Shown in pieces: positions 16,818 through 23,902 of a DNA stretch of 33,967 nucleotides; positions within the stretch are counted from its first letter, which is position 1, and every line of letters starts with the position of its first letter. The translations under genes and the position numbers were made by a program. Below the pieces are notes generated by a model. The model saw nothing but the letters and a program-made list of their open reading frames with translations, was not told where the DNA came from and did not search any database. The DNA lies in the IMG/VR virus record IMGVR_UViG_3300020420_000861, positions 1-33,967 of that record, one strand, 5' to 3'. This DNA is from a virus.

Positions 16818-17093
16818 ATGTCTGGAGATGGTATTTCACAGGAGTTTATTGTTGAGTTAACGAGAAAGATGGACAAACTTTGTTTGACTATTGAGCAAGT
16901 TAAAGAAAGACAAGATGAGATGCTAGATAATGTTGCCAAGATAAAGGAAGCAGTTTACAATCCAGATGAAGGACTGTACGCAAGAATTAGAGCACTTGAA
17001 GCATGGAAAGAGTCTTCATCAAAAATAATTTGGACCTTGTTTACAGCGGTCATAGGTTTGGCAAGTGCCCTAGTTTTGAAGATTTTTAATTGA
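16818..17093 (+). CDS. Holin-like (XhlA-type) membrane protein
   Basis: 91 residues; GGAGG eight bases before ATG. An N-terminal coiled region (residues 8-60) with Leu/Ile heptads leads into one C-terminal membrane span (IIWTLFTAVIGLASALVLKIF). This layout, with RIRALEAWKES just before the span, matches XhlA-type holin accessory proteins. It could be a lysis protein working with the transpeptidase-like protein, or a membrane anchor. The assignment rests on topology. Confidence 0.65.
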   Translation: MSGDGISQEFIVELTRKMDKLCLTIEQVKERQDEMLDNVAKIKEAVYNPDEGLYARIRALEAWKESSSKIIWTLFTAVIGLASALVLKIFN

Positions 17094-17106
17094 AAAGAAG
17101 GTAAAA

Positions 17107-17433
17107 TTGAAGGTTAAAGTTTCGTACACAGTTGATTTAGAAGAAATACCTAATGTCGTCAGGCAAATGGTCAATAGTACCCACGATATGCAGGATGAGA
17201 TTGCTGAATTGACAAGTCAATTATCAAGAGGCGATCTTGGTGTCACATCTCTTAAAAATTTAGATAGATTGAGGGAAATATCAGAGCAAATGTCCACTAA
17301 ATTTGAGGAGTGCCAGTCGATCCTAACTGGATTTTTAACGGCCGTTTTTAATCAAAACGAAGAAGACATAAACAAAATTGCTGAACAAGCAGCAAAACAA
17401 TCGGAGGATCTTGAAAATGATAGCAACATTTGA
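17107..17433 (+). CDS. Unknown coiled-coil protein
   Basis: 108 residues from TTG with AAGG upstream. Predominantly helical with heptad-like stretches (MQDEIAELTSQLS and INKIAEQAAKQSEDLE), acidic, no Cys motifs, no membrane span. No family recognised. Overlaps the next gene by 17 bases. Confidence 0.65.
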   Translation: MKVKVSYTVDLEEIPNVVRQMVNSTHDMQDEIAELTSQLSRGDLGVTSLKNLDRLREISEQMSTKFEECQSILTGFLTAVFNQNEEDINKIAEQAAKQSEDLENDSNI

Positions 17434-17698
17434 GCATGTAGTCCACACTTCCGTACCGCTAAGAAAGTATGAAAGCAGACCAATAAGCATAAACATATTA
17501 AATGTAGTCTCTATTGAACCTGCAGATCTACACAAGATAATTAAAGAGGTCAACGGCGAGCAAGTTCCACCGGGAAGATTAACAAAAATTGTCTTTTCTG
17601 CTGGTAGTGAAAGACAAAGCATAACTGTCTTGGGAAGTTATTCAGAGGTTGTCGACATAATACGAAATACAAAAAAAAGGGAACTGTTAAATGGATAA
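17417..17698 (+). CDS. Unknown small protein
   Basis: 93 residues from the ATG at 17417, chosen because GGAGG is nine bases upstream; an earlier TTG has no such site. Beta-rich (ISINILNVVSIEPADL and RLTKIVFSAG), suggesting a small folded domain. Family not recognised. It overlaps both neighbours, so translation is coupled to the glutaredoxin gene. Confidence 0.65.
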   Translation: MIATFEHVVHTSVPLRKYESRPISINILNVVSIEPADLHKIIKEVNGEQVPPGRLTKIVFSAGSERQSITVLGSYSEVVDIIRNTKKRELLNG

Positions 17699-17942
17699 TT
17701 ACAAATATATTGTTTACGGTCTAAATTCCTGTCCTTTTTGTGTTGAGGCAGTTTCGTCCCTTAAGGAAAGGAAACTTAATTATGTTTACGCAGAACTTAC
17801 AAAAACACCTGAGTTCTTAAGAGAAGTAAAAGAATTTTATGATCATTCCACAATACCAATTGTCTTGCGTATTGATTCAGAATCTGGTAAGGTAGAATTA
17901 ATCGGTGGTTGTGATGACCTGAAGGAGAGTTACGTTGATTGA
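17691..17942 (+). CDS. Glutaredoxin
   Basis: 83 residues. Active-site CPFC (C14, C17), cis-proline motif TIPIV near residue 55 and GGCDDL at the glutathione-binding C-terminus define the family. It transfers electrons from glutathione to targets; in phages a common client is ribonucleotide reductase, whose C-terminal Cys pair is seen at the window start. The gene starts within the previous one and ends within the next. Confidence 0.92.
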   Translation: MDNYKYIVYGLNSCPFCVEAVSSLKERKLNYVYAELTKTPEFLREVKEFYDHSTIPIVLRIDSESGKVELIGGCDDLKESYVD

Positions 17943-18330
17943 ATGTGATTTAGAAGAGATTCCAGAATTTGAGATGTTAAGTTCCAACTCTAAACTGAAG
18001 CGTGGTCGTTACCATGGTTCTATGTTTTGGAATGTTACTGGTTTTGGTAAGAGTAAATGGATTATTGCAGCAAGAATACTATTTGACGACAATGTGACGA
18101 AGAATATTACAGATGAGCAGATTATAGAGGGTTGCATGGAGTTTCTAAACACTCCGCCGCCTCGCAAAAAGTTCCAAAGAAGAATACTTAAACCAAAATA
18201 TGGCAAACTTGAATTACACAGCGGCAAGATTTTAACAAAAGATAATAAGTCTTTCATAAGTGCGTTGCTTATCACAGATAAGCGAAAGAGTAAACATTTT
18301 TGGGGTAAGGGAATTGTCACAACAAAATAA
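17935..18330 (+). CDS. Unknown protein
   Basis: 131 residues from TTG at 17935, with AAGGAGAG nine bases before. Basic, with GRYHGSMFWNV and PPPRKKFQRRIL segments. No membrane span or known motif. Overlaps the glutaredoxin by 8 bases. Confidence 0.65.
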   Translation: MIECDLEEIPEFEMLSSNSKLKRGRYHGSMFWNVTGFGKSKWIIAARILFDDNVTKNITDEQIIEGCMEFLNTPPPRKKFQRRILKPKYGKLELHSGKILTKDNKSFISALLITDKRKSKHFWGKGIVTTK

Positions 18331-18664
18331 AAAACTATCATACAAGTTTAAACCAGAAGATTTAAAAGAGTGGAAGACAATGTCTGCTAGATACCATGGC
18401 ATGACAAAGATGTTAATTGCACACTATATGTGCGGTGATGGTAAGTGCTCAGATCTTACTCTTAATGAAATACAGAAACTTTGTGTTAACTCTCATATTT
18501 TCCTTGATTATATAAAAGAGATGGAAAAAGTAATAGAGTTAGATGATCAAGGTTTCCTTGATATAAACGAAACAGAACTGGCGAACCTGTGGAAGTGCTT
18601 GATGGCACTAGCAGAGTCTCGCAAGTCCCTGCTCGTATCATCTATAAGTTTGAGCACACACTGA
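18314..18664 (+). CDS. Unknown helical protein
   Basis: 116 residues from the TTG at 18314, which follows AAGG closely; an upstream ATG at 18260 would overlap the previous gene by 71 bases and has no ribosome site. Mostly helical and Met/Lys-rich, with Cys residues at MCGDGKCSDLT. No family recognised. The start is uncertain; ATG at 18381 is an alternative. Confidence 0.6.
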   Translation: MSQQNKKLSYKFKPEDLKEWKTMSARYHGMTKMLIAHYMCGDGKCSDLTLNEIQKLCVNSHIFLDYIKEMEKVIELDDQGFLDINETELANLWKCLMALAESRKSLLVSSISLSTH

Positions 18665-19002
18665 TGAGTATGTTATGGGGCATAGTTTTAGTGTTCTTTG
18701 CACAGGTAATTGGATGGTTTCAGTTAAACGCGCAATATACCTCTGACTGGTGGAAAGATAAACCCATATACGCAGCGTTCCTTTTGGGAGTTCCTTGTTC
18801 AATATGTTTTTGGTATTCTTGGAAGTTTATTGTTGATGAAACTGGATCAGCGTGGACTGGCAGATTTATTGGTTCATCGATGGGGTATATTATTTTCCCT
18901 CTTTTAACTTGGTATTTTCTAGGTGAAAGCATGTTTACGGTGAAAACGATGATTTGCTTTGCTCTTGCACTTTTAATACTTTTTATTCAACTTTACTATT
19001 GA
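18664..19002 (+). CDS. Four-span membrane protein (DMT-like)
   Basis: 112 residues; ATG at 18664 overlaps the previous TGA by one base. Four hydrophobic segments (residues 3-20, 37-54, 67-85, 92-110) and a loop GRFIGSSMGYIIFPLLTWY resemble one half of a drug/metabolite-transporter fold (EmrE-like size). Such small four-span proteins work as dimers. Function unknown; a transporter or a membrane-remodelling role are both possible. Confidence 0.7.
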   Translation: MSMLWGIVLVFFAQVIGWFQLNAQYTSDWWKDKPIYAAFLLGVPCSICFWYSWKFIVDETGSAWTGRFIGSSMGYIIFPLLTWYFLGESMFTVKTMICFALALLILFIQLYY

Positions 19003-19027
19003 CAAATATATACATCGTGTTTATTAT
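18999..19027 (+). promoter_or_regulatory. Sigma-70 promoter for hsp20
   Basis: TTGACA (18999-19004), 17-base spacer, TATTAT (19022-19027). The -35 begins within the stop codon of the preceding gene. It gives an approximately 60-base leader before the Hsp20 start. Confidence 0.7.
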
Positions 19028-19096
19028 TAACATATGGTTAGATTGCTTCGGGATTTAACCATAAATTGCAACTTGCTTAATAAGGAGGAAACAAAA

Positions 19097-19525
19097 ATGA
19101 CAGACGCAATTGCTACATATCGACCTGGACTTCTAGGTCACAAGGTTATTAACGAGGTCTTTGATAATTTTTTCAACGACTTTCCCACTCATCTTAAGGC
19201 ATCTACACAGGGATACCCCGTTGCCGACATTTATCGAGACGATGATGGTTCCACTGTGCTAGAGTTTGCTTTGGCAGGGTTCAAGAAGAAAGAACTGACC
19301 ATTGACATTCAACCTGATAAGAGGAGTATCACAATCGCTGGACAAGTGGATGAAAGCAATCCAAAGAGACAGAGGATCGCACGCAGGAACTTTACCAGGA
19401 CCTATGTGAATTACGATGATAATCTTGACCTGACTAAAGTAGAGGCACAGTTCGAGAATGGTTTACTATCAGTTAGAGTACCACAAAGACCGGAAGTTAG
19501 TCCATTGAGGATTGACATTAAATAA
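19097..19525 (+). CDS. Small heat shock protein (Hsp20/alpha-crystallin)
   Basis: 142 residues from ATG at 19097, after a consensus AAGGAGG; an in-frame ATG 21 codons upstream has none. The alpha-crystallin domain spans about residues 40-135, with PVADIYRDDD at its start, FTRTYVNYDD in the middle and the hallmark A-x-x-x-N-G-L-L (AQFENGLL), followed by a C-terminal tail. It is an ATP-independent holdase, preventing aggregation and feeding GroEL-type machines. It stands alone between its own promoter and terminator. Confidence 0.95.
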   Translation: MTDAIATYRPGLLGHKVINEVFDNFFNDFPTHLKASTQGYPVADIYRDDDGSTVLEFALAGFKKKELTIDIQPDKRSITIAGQVDESNPKRQRIARRNFTRTYVNYDDNLDLTKVEAQFENGLLSVRVPQRPEVSPLRIDIK

Positions 19526-19529
19526 TATA

Positions 19530-19557
19530 AGGGGGCAAATCGCCCCCTCTTTTCTTA
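19530..19557 (+). terminator. Rho-independent terminator after hsp20
   Basis: A 7-bp GC stem AGGGGGC / GCCCCCT with a 5-base loop, followed by CTTTTCTT. It cleanly separates the Hsp20 unit from the next block. Confidence 0.9.
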
Positions 19558-19565
19558 ACACTTAT

Positions 19566-19580
19566 CACTATTTACTGTAC
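19566..19580 (+). promoter_or_regulatory. Putative late-promoter motif
   Basis: CACTATTTACTGTAC: third copy of the CTATTTA core, directly after a terminator and 31 bases (core to ATG) before the gene at 19599. Confidence 0.45.
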
Positions 19581-19598
19581 TAACAAAAGGCAATCACT

Positions 19599-19994
19599 AT
19601 GAGCAACGTTACGAAAGAAATCGATAATTATTTTAAATCAATAATATCAGAAAAAGATGAGCGGTCAAGACAATATGGTGTTTACCAGTTCTATCTCATG
19701 CTTGGATATAAAGCAGAATCAGCGGGAGAGTCTGGGTACAGAGGTCTTGAGGACATCGTTGCTGACATTCGTGCAATACCAAGTGTAACCGTTGTTACGA
19801 TTATGGTAAAAAATCAAAAAATATCTGAAACAGACTATATTGCCGGATTAAAAATAAAATTCATACCAAGTTTACCAGGGTCCATTAGATCACCGGAAGA
19901 CGCCAAATCATCTATTTTAAGGTTGATAAAATCAACTAGGGGTGTCAGGAAACTGTTCAAGGTATCACAAGGGTTTGAAAAGACAACAGTATGA
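19599..19994 (+). CDS. Unknown, possibly virion-associated protein
   Basis: 131 residues. The central part, YRGLEDIVADIRAIPSVTVV and the following IMVKNQKIS, looks like a small alpha/beta (ferredoxin-like) fold with a helix then strand, and ends in SSILRLIKSTRGVRKLFKV. I recall similar small proteins in marine phages but cannot assign a role. The preceding motif and terminator suggest a late transcript together with the next gene. Confidence 0.7.
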   Translation: MSNVTKEIDNYFKSIISEKDERSRQYGVYQFYLMLGYKAESAGESGYRGLEDIVADIRAIPSVTVVTIMVKNQKISETDYIAGLKIKFIPSLPGSIRSPEDAKSSILRLIKSTRGVRKLFKVSQGFEKTTV

Positions 19995-20548
19995 ACAAAG
20001 ATTTGTTATGTGAATATTTTGAAAAATACCTAATCGATAAATTTGTATTACAACTTATTTCGTATGAATTAAAAGAAGTGAAAGGGTCGTCAGATATAAG
20101 CATTAAGTTGCTTGAAAGTAGTGACTACATCACTATCGATGGGTCTGGGGTGGGTCTGGCAGATTCTGCTTTTGATGCTTTGCTTGGTAAGTATTCTAGT
20201 AGGTATGCATCTTTAACGACTATTGATTTGTCAGATCTGTACTTTCAAATTGATCACGGTGGCGATAGAAGTATGAATTTTAGATCCAAGACTGATATAA
20301 AAGTTGAGTTTTTAAATGCGGCAAACAGGAAGACATGCTTTAGTGAGAGAACAACATCGATAGGTTTTACAACGGTTAGCGTTTTAACAAAGGCAGTTGA
20401 ATTTTACATAAATTCTGAATTACTTTTTAAAAGAATTAAATACTTAATTGAAGACGCGAAAGACAGAGGAAGATCTGACATAGCAGCAGGACTCGTATAC
20501 GATTTATCAAAAGTCGTGGAGGTAACAAGTTATCAGGATATCACCTAA
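19991..20548 (+). CDS. Protein with LeuA-allosteric-domain-like core
   Basis: 185 residues; ATGA overlap. Residues 45-160 carry the order seen in the LeuA dimerisation/regulatory domain: TIDGSGVGLADSAFDALL (compare G-x-GPVDA), a strand YFQIDHGG, then SERTTSIGFTTVSVLTKAVE (compare G.G.S.DIV.AS..A). No catalytic TIM barrel is present, so it cannot be an isopropylmalate synthase; the fold may be reused for ligand binding or virion assembly. The similarity is by eye. Confidence 0.75.
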   Translation: MNKDLLCEYFEKYLIDKFVLQLISYELKEVKGSSDISIKLLESSDYITIDGSGVGLADSAFDALLGKYSSRYASLTTIDLSDLYFQIDHGGDRSMNFRSKTDIKVEFLNAANRKTCFSERTTSIGFTTVSVLTKAVEFYINSELLFKRIKYLIEDAKDRGRSDIAAGLVYDLSKVVEVTSYQDIT

Positions 20549-20684
20549 CAGGATAGAAAATCTATCTTTAATATTTTGGTCTTTGCTTTTTACACTAGTT
20601 ATATTTCTTTTAAAGTCTTATTCAGAAGAAAAAGAAAGGAGAGAAGAGCAACCACAACAGTACCAATGCGAATGTAGATACTAG
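20532..20684 (+). CDS. Possible tiny membrane protein with ATC start
   Basis: An open frame of 50 codons runs from ATC at 20532 to TAG at 20684. It would encode one strongly hydrophobic segment (LSLIFWSLLFTLVIFLLK) followed by a charged tail ending in CECRY, as in other tiny membrane proteins here. GGAGG lies nine bases before the ATC. No ATG or GTG occurs in frame; TTG at 20583 would cut the membrane segment. ATC is a rare start, so this is uncertain. Confidence 0.4.
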   Translation: MRISPNRIENLSLIFWSLLFTLVIFLLKSYSEEKERREEQPQQYQCECRY

Positions 20685-20691
20685 TTACTTT

Positions 20692-21003
20692 ATGAGCAAG
20701 GTCAATCTTGGTAGACCTGTCGTTGGTGATCTAGTTAATCACTATGCGTTCAGCAGGTTGTCATGGTTAGGTTTAGTGTTGAAGATTACTTTTGCCGAAA
20801 ATGATAAGGATGATAGAGCATTTGTTAAGATGATACCTGGAACTAAGCATGAAAACTTTTTTCACGGTGGAAATGGTGGTTGGGTTTATCGAAAGTGGCT
20901 TTGGGTTTATAAAGGAGAAATATCTTATGATGAAAAAACTAAAACCATTATTTATAGAGAACAGCAGGGTGCCAGTCTGGTTGTCCAAGGTAGCACCGAT
21001 TGA
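20692..21003 (+). CDS. Small SH3-like protein
   Basis: 103 residues. It has the pattern shared by about ten small proteins of this window: GDLV near the start, then GLVL..I, AFVKM and KWLWVYKGEI strands, suggesting a compact beta-barrel. No ribosome site better than weak AT-rich sequence is seen before the ATG. Overlaps the next gene by 77 bases. Confidence 0.7.
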   Translation: MSKVNLGRPVVGDLVNHYAFSRLSWLGLVLKITFAENDKDDRAFVKMIPGTKHENFFHGGNGGWVYRKWLWVYKGEISYDEKTKTIIYREQQGASLVVQGSTD

Positions 21004-21331
21004 AATTTATGCGTTATCTTTTGGTGTATTTGTTTGGTGTAGATTCCTCTTGTCTCCTACGACCAAGAGGCATGAAACCATACACTTTCAACAGCAACTG
21101 GAACTAGCGTTTGTAGGGCAGTGGATACTCTATGTTCTTTTCTGGTTAGTAGGATTTGTTATTTATCGTGGCGACGGACGTAAAGCATACTACGAATCGC
21201 CATTCGAAAGAGAGGCATATGCTAACGACCATGATAAGGAATATCTGGAAAATAGACCCAGGTATAACTGGGTTAGGTACATTATCAAGGGTTCACAAAA
21301 TGCGGAAGAAAAGACAAAAACTAAAGATTAG
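20927..21331 (+). CDS. Membrane HExxH metalloprotease-like protein
   Basis: 134 residues from ATG at 20927, with AAAGGAGAAA upstream; an earlier in-frame ATG at 20849 lacks such a site. The motif HETIH (49-53) lies in RHETIHFQQQLEL and is followed by a hydrophobic span (FVGQWILYVLFWLVGFVIY) and then SPFEREAYAND, whose Glu could be the third zinc ligand of a gluzincin. I recall a family of small bacterial membrane proteins with HEKIH...FEREAY. Activity and substrate are unknown. The long overlap with the previous gene is notable. Confidence 0.8.
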   Translation: MMKKLKPLFIENSRVPVWLSKVAPIEIYALSFGVFVWCRFLLSPTTKRHETIHFQQQLELAFVGQWILYVLFWLVGFVIYRGDGRKAYYESPFEREAYANDHDKEYLENRPRYNWVRYIIKGSQNAEEKTKTKD

Positions 21332-21440
21332 AAACCCCATTGCTGTTGCTTTACAAAAGCGTCACGGCGGTGGTGTGAAACCACACAAAAATAAAAAGAA
21401 ATATACTAGAAAATTAAAACACAAAACGCTTGACTTTTAA
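21300..21440 (+). CDS. Tiny highly basic protein
   Basis: 46 residues from ATG at 21300, overlapping the previous gene by 32 bases. About 40% Lys/Arg/His (RKKRQKLKIRNPIAVALQKR then KPHKNKKKYTRK). The segment RNPIAVAL resembles short basic proteins common in marine phages (RNPVAKAL). It probably binds nucleic acid. Confidence 0.6.
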   Translation: MRKKRQKLKIRNPIAVALQKRHGGGVKPHKNKKKYTRKLKHKTLDF

Positions 21441-21458
21441 ATAAATTTACATTATATT
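21430..21458 (+). promoter_or_regulatory. Sigma-70 promoter for the UV endonuclease
   Basis: TTGACT (21430-21435), 17-base spacer, TATATT (21453-21458). The -35 overlaps the end of the tiny basic gene. Transcription should start about 18 bases before the ATG at 21483. Confidence 0.65.
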
Positions 21459-21482
21459 AGTTAAATAATGAAAGGGATTAAC

Positions 21483-22442
21483 ATGAATCTTGGTTACGCA
21501 TGTATAAACATGACCTTGTCGAACAGACCAAAGAGCAAAAGGGTCACCACAAATCGTTCTATGATTAGAAGAACATTTCTTGAAAAGGGTTTACCTTATG
21601 CCTCAGAACTTGGACTTCAAAATGCAAAAGACCTTATTGAAATCTTAAGGTGGAATGAAAACAATGGTATCAAGTTTTTTAGAATGTCATCTGACATCTT
21701 CCCTTGGTCATCGGAGTATAATCTAAAAGACTTGCCAGACTACGAAGAAATTGCGTGGTATTTGGATAAAGCAGGACTGTATGCTTGGAAGCATGGCCAT
21801 CGCATTACGACACACCCAGGACCTTTTAATGTTCTTGGGTCGCCAAATGAGGACACAGTTAAAAAAACCATTAAAGAACTTGAAACTCACTCAGAGGTTT
21901 TTGACTTGATGAGATTACCTGATACCCCTTATGCCAAAATCAACATTCATGTTGGTGGAACGTATGGCGGAGATTTTTCTAATACTGCTGATAGGTGGAT
22001 TAGGAACTACATGAAGTTGTCCTCTAATTGCCAGAATAGACTAACCCTGGAAAACGACGATAAAGCAAGCATGTGGTCAGTTAAGCATTTGTATGACTAT
22101 ATTTACAGTGTCATCAGAGTGCCTATTGTTTTTGATTATCATCATTACAAGTTCTGTCAAGGGGGACAAACAGAGGAGGAGGCATTGAAGATGGCAGCGT
22201 CTACTTGGGAAGGTGTAACTCCCGTTGTTCACTTGTCAGAATCTAGAAGAAAAGAGCAAGCGGATAATAAGATTAAAGAACAGGCGCATTCAGATTATAT
22301 TTATGGTGCTGTAGATAACTATGGCGTTAACTATGATATGATGTTAGAGTGTAAGATGAAAGAGTTAGCGCTTTTGAAATACAGAGCGATATTGAATTTA
22401 GAAGAGTGTAGTGATGGTAAAGAAGAAAAGGCATGTTGCTAA
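21483..22442 (+). CDS. uvsE: UV damage endonuclease (UvdE/UvsE)
   Basis: 319 residues from ATG at 21483 (AAAGGGATT upstream; the ATG at 21468 lacks a ribosome site). UVDE family landmarks: LGYACINM at the N-terminus, RMSSDIFPW, TTHPGPF, NIHVGGTYG, LTLENDD, VFDYHHY and VVHLSES, the metal-ligand strands of its TIM-barrel. It nicks DNA 5' of UV photoproducts, giving the phage repair independent of host excision repair. The end overlaps the next gene by 29 bases; the C-terminal CC may be functionally neutral. Confidence 0.93.
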   Translation: MNLGYACINMTLSNRPKSKRVTTNRSMIRRTFLEKGLPYASELGLQNAKDLIEILRWNENNGIKFFRMSSDIFPWSSEYNLKDLPDYEEIAWYLDKAGLYAWKHGHRITTHPGPFNVLGSPNEDTVKKTIKELETHSEVFDLMRLPDTPYAKINIHVGGTYGGDFSNTADRWIRNYMKLSSNCQNRLTLENDDKASMWSVKHLYDYIYSVIRVPIVFDYHHYKFCQGGQTEEEALKMAASTWEGVTPVVHLSESRRKEQADNKIKEQAHSDYIYGAVDNYGVNYDMMLECKMKELALLKYRAILNLEECSDGKEEKACC

Positions 22443-22623
22443 GGCATTAACCTGGAGAGCAGTCGGAACAGTAGATTCATTTGGTTTGGCGTGGTTTTTA
22501 ACAGGCAGCGTAGAATTGGGCGCAGCGTTTAGTGCAATGGAGTTCGTAACTAAGACAATTTTATATTATGTGCATGAGCGTGTTTGGTACAAATTTAAGT
22601 GGGGCGTCAACGAAAAATCTTGA
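22414..22623 (+). CDS. DUF2061 membrane protein
   Basis: 69 residues from ATG at 22414. The pattern KALTWRAVGTVDSFGLAWFL, TGS, AFSAMEFVTKTILYYVHERVW is that of DUF2061, a predicted two-span membrane family of unknown function found in bacteria and phages. Starts inside the UV endonuclease gene. Confidence 0.85.
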   Translation: MVKKKRHVAKALTWRAVGTVDSFGLAWFLTGSVELGAAFSAMEFVTKTILYYVHERVWYKFKWGVNEKS

Positions 22624-22802
22624 AAGTGGGAGACTTAGTAGAGTATGCCCATTGGGAAAAGGTGGAATTACTTACTCCAGATGTTAGAGTAGGCGTGATA
22701 ATCATCGGACCTAACGAGGTTGGGAAAGTAAGAGTTATGTTTGGAGATCGCAAAATGTGGGTATGGACAGGCGACTTAAGGTTGTTGAGCAGTGTTAAGT
22801 AA
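22620..22802 (+). CDS. Small SH3-like protein (KVGDLV type)
   Basis: 60 residues from TTG at 22620, overlapping the previous TGA by four bases. The TTG is chosen over an in-frame GTG at 22599 because the product then begins KVGDLVEY like its paralogues. Strands VGVIIIGP, VRVMF and MWVWTGDLRLL complete the five-strand pattern. Confidence 0.7.
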   Translation: MKVGDLVEYAHWEKVELLTPDVRVGVIIIGPNEVGKVRVMFGDRKMWVWTGDLRLLSSVK

Positions 22803-23220
22803 CTTAAACAATGTCAAAAAGGGCGATGTTATTTTAACAGAGTTCGGTTCTGGAGTACTTATAAGAGAGACGCGTGCAAGGTGGTTCTATCTATTCAAAG
22901 GCAAGATTTTATCAATGTCTAAGTCAGTATTTTGGCATAGTATTGATATGGGTTACATGAAGGTTTCATATGTTGAGAGTAAAAAATATAGAACTAAACA
23001 AAAAAGATTTAGAACATTGGATCTAAGGCAAAAGACATTAGAAGATGCTGAGTTTATTTTTCACAAGTTTATTGATTTTGTGAAAACTCCCTTCAACATA
23101 GTGTTAAACTATGAAGAAGGATTAGATTTTCACAGTCTCACCAGTCAATTAGAAAAGTATGGTTATGCCTTTACTTGGGAAAAGATTGGTGATAGAACAA
23201 TTATAAAGGTTAAACAATGA
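22792..23220 (+). CDS. Protein with SH3-like N-terminus and unknown C-terminal domain
   Basis: 142 residues from GTG at 22792, overlapping the previous gene by 11 bases. Residues 8-60 follow the KKGDVIL..GSGVLI...WFYLF pattern of the window's SH3-like proteins. A C-terminal domain (80-142) with DAEFIFHKFIDFV and TIIKVKQ is added, so it is a fusion or a longer branch. No known family. Confidence 0.7.
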   Translation: MLSNLNNVKKGDVILTEFGSGVLIRETRARWFYLFKGKILSMSKSVFWHSIDMGYMKVSYVESKKYRTKQKRFRTLDLRQKTLEDAEFIFHKFIDFVKTPFNIVLNYEEGLDFHSLTSQLEKYGYAFTWEKIGDRTIIKVKQ

Positions 23221-23447
23221 AAAAAGAAAAAGTGAACCATCCAGATCATTACAACAAAGGCGAATTTGAAGTCATTGATGTTATCGAAGATTGGTTTGAT
23301 GGACTTGACTTTTGTGCAGGTAATGTGATAAAATATGTAGCAAGATATAAACACAAGGAGAAACCAATTGAAGACTTAAAAAAAGCAAAGTGGTACCTTA
23401 ATAGAATGATTGATCAGATAACCAGAAAAGGAGATAACAATGGGTAA
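23217..23447 (+). CDS. DUF3310 protein
   Basis: 76 residues; ATGA overlap. NHPDHYNKG, then EVIDVIEDW, GNVIKYVARYKHK and DLKKAKWYLNRMI match DUF3310, a widespread phage family often annotated as nucleotide-kinase-like although the function is unproven. Followed closely by the FKBP gene (8-base overlap). Confidence 0.9.
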   Translation: MKKEKVNHPDHYNKGEFEVIDVIEDWFDGLDFCAGNVIKYVARYKHKEKPIEDLKKAKWYLNRMIDQITRKGDNNG

Positions 23448-23877
23448 GAAAACAATCGCAAAGCAAGGAAGAAATGTAATGGTCCATTACAAGGGATCAT
23501 TTCGGGATGGAACTGTATTTGACAGTTCGTATGATAGGGGTGAACCTATTAACTTTACTGTTGGAACAGGGCAGATGATTCCCGGTTTTGATGAAGCAGT
23601 TTCAGGCATGAGGGTTGGCGAGACAAAAAATGTTACGCTCTCTCCCGATGAGGCGTATGGGTCTCACAATCCAGATGGTGTACAAGAAGTCAACAAGGAG
23701 CACTTCCCAGATGATTTCGAGTTTGAGACAGGTGTCGTGATCGAGGGACAAGTTGGAACTCAACCTGTCCGAGGCATCATAAATTCGATTAACGAGGAGA
23801 CAGTTACTGTTGACTTTAATCACCCTATGGCGGGAAAGGATCTTAATTTTGAAATTGAGTTAGTTCAAGTAGAGTAG
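23440..23877 (+). CDS. FKBP-type peptidyl-prolyl isomerase, SlyD-like
   Basis: 145 residues with AAAAGGAGATAACA before ATG. FKBP core motifs VMVHYKGSFRDGTVFDSSY, GTGQMIPGFDEAV and GMRVGETKNVTL are followed by an insert-in-flap domain (about residues 70-125) and the ending HPMAGKDLNFEIEL typical of SlyD. The His-rich nickel tail of SlyD is absent. It speeds proline isomerisation and holds unfolded chains. It adds to the phage's chaperone set. Confidence 0.93.
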   Translation: MGKKTIAKQGRNVMVHYKGSFRDGTVFDSSYDRGEPINFTVGTGQMIPGFDEAVSGMRVGETKNVTLSPDEAYGSHNPDGVQEVNKEHFPDDFEFETGVVIEGQVGTQPVRGIINSINEETVTVDFNHPMAGKDLNFEIELVQVE

Positions 23878-23890
23878 TTCTCTTTTAAAA

Positions 23891-23899
23891 ACTATTTAT
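23891..23899 (+). promoter_or_regulatory. Putative late-promoter motif close to the start codon
   Basis: ACTATTTAT: fourth copy of the CTATTTA core. The ATG at 23903 is only 11 bases from the core start, so transcription here would give a leaderless message or belong to another start. Confidence 0.3.
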
Positions 23900-23902
23900 T
23901 AT

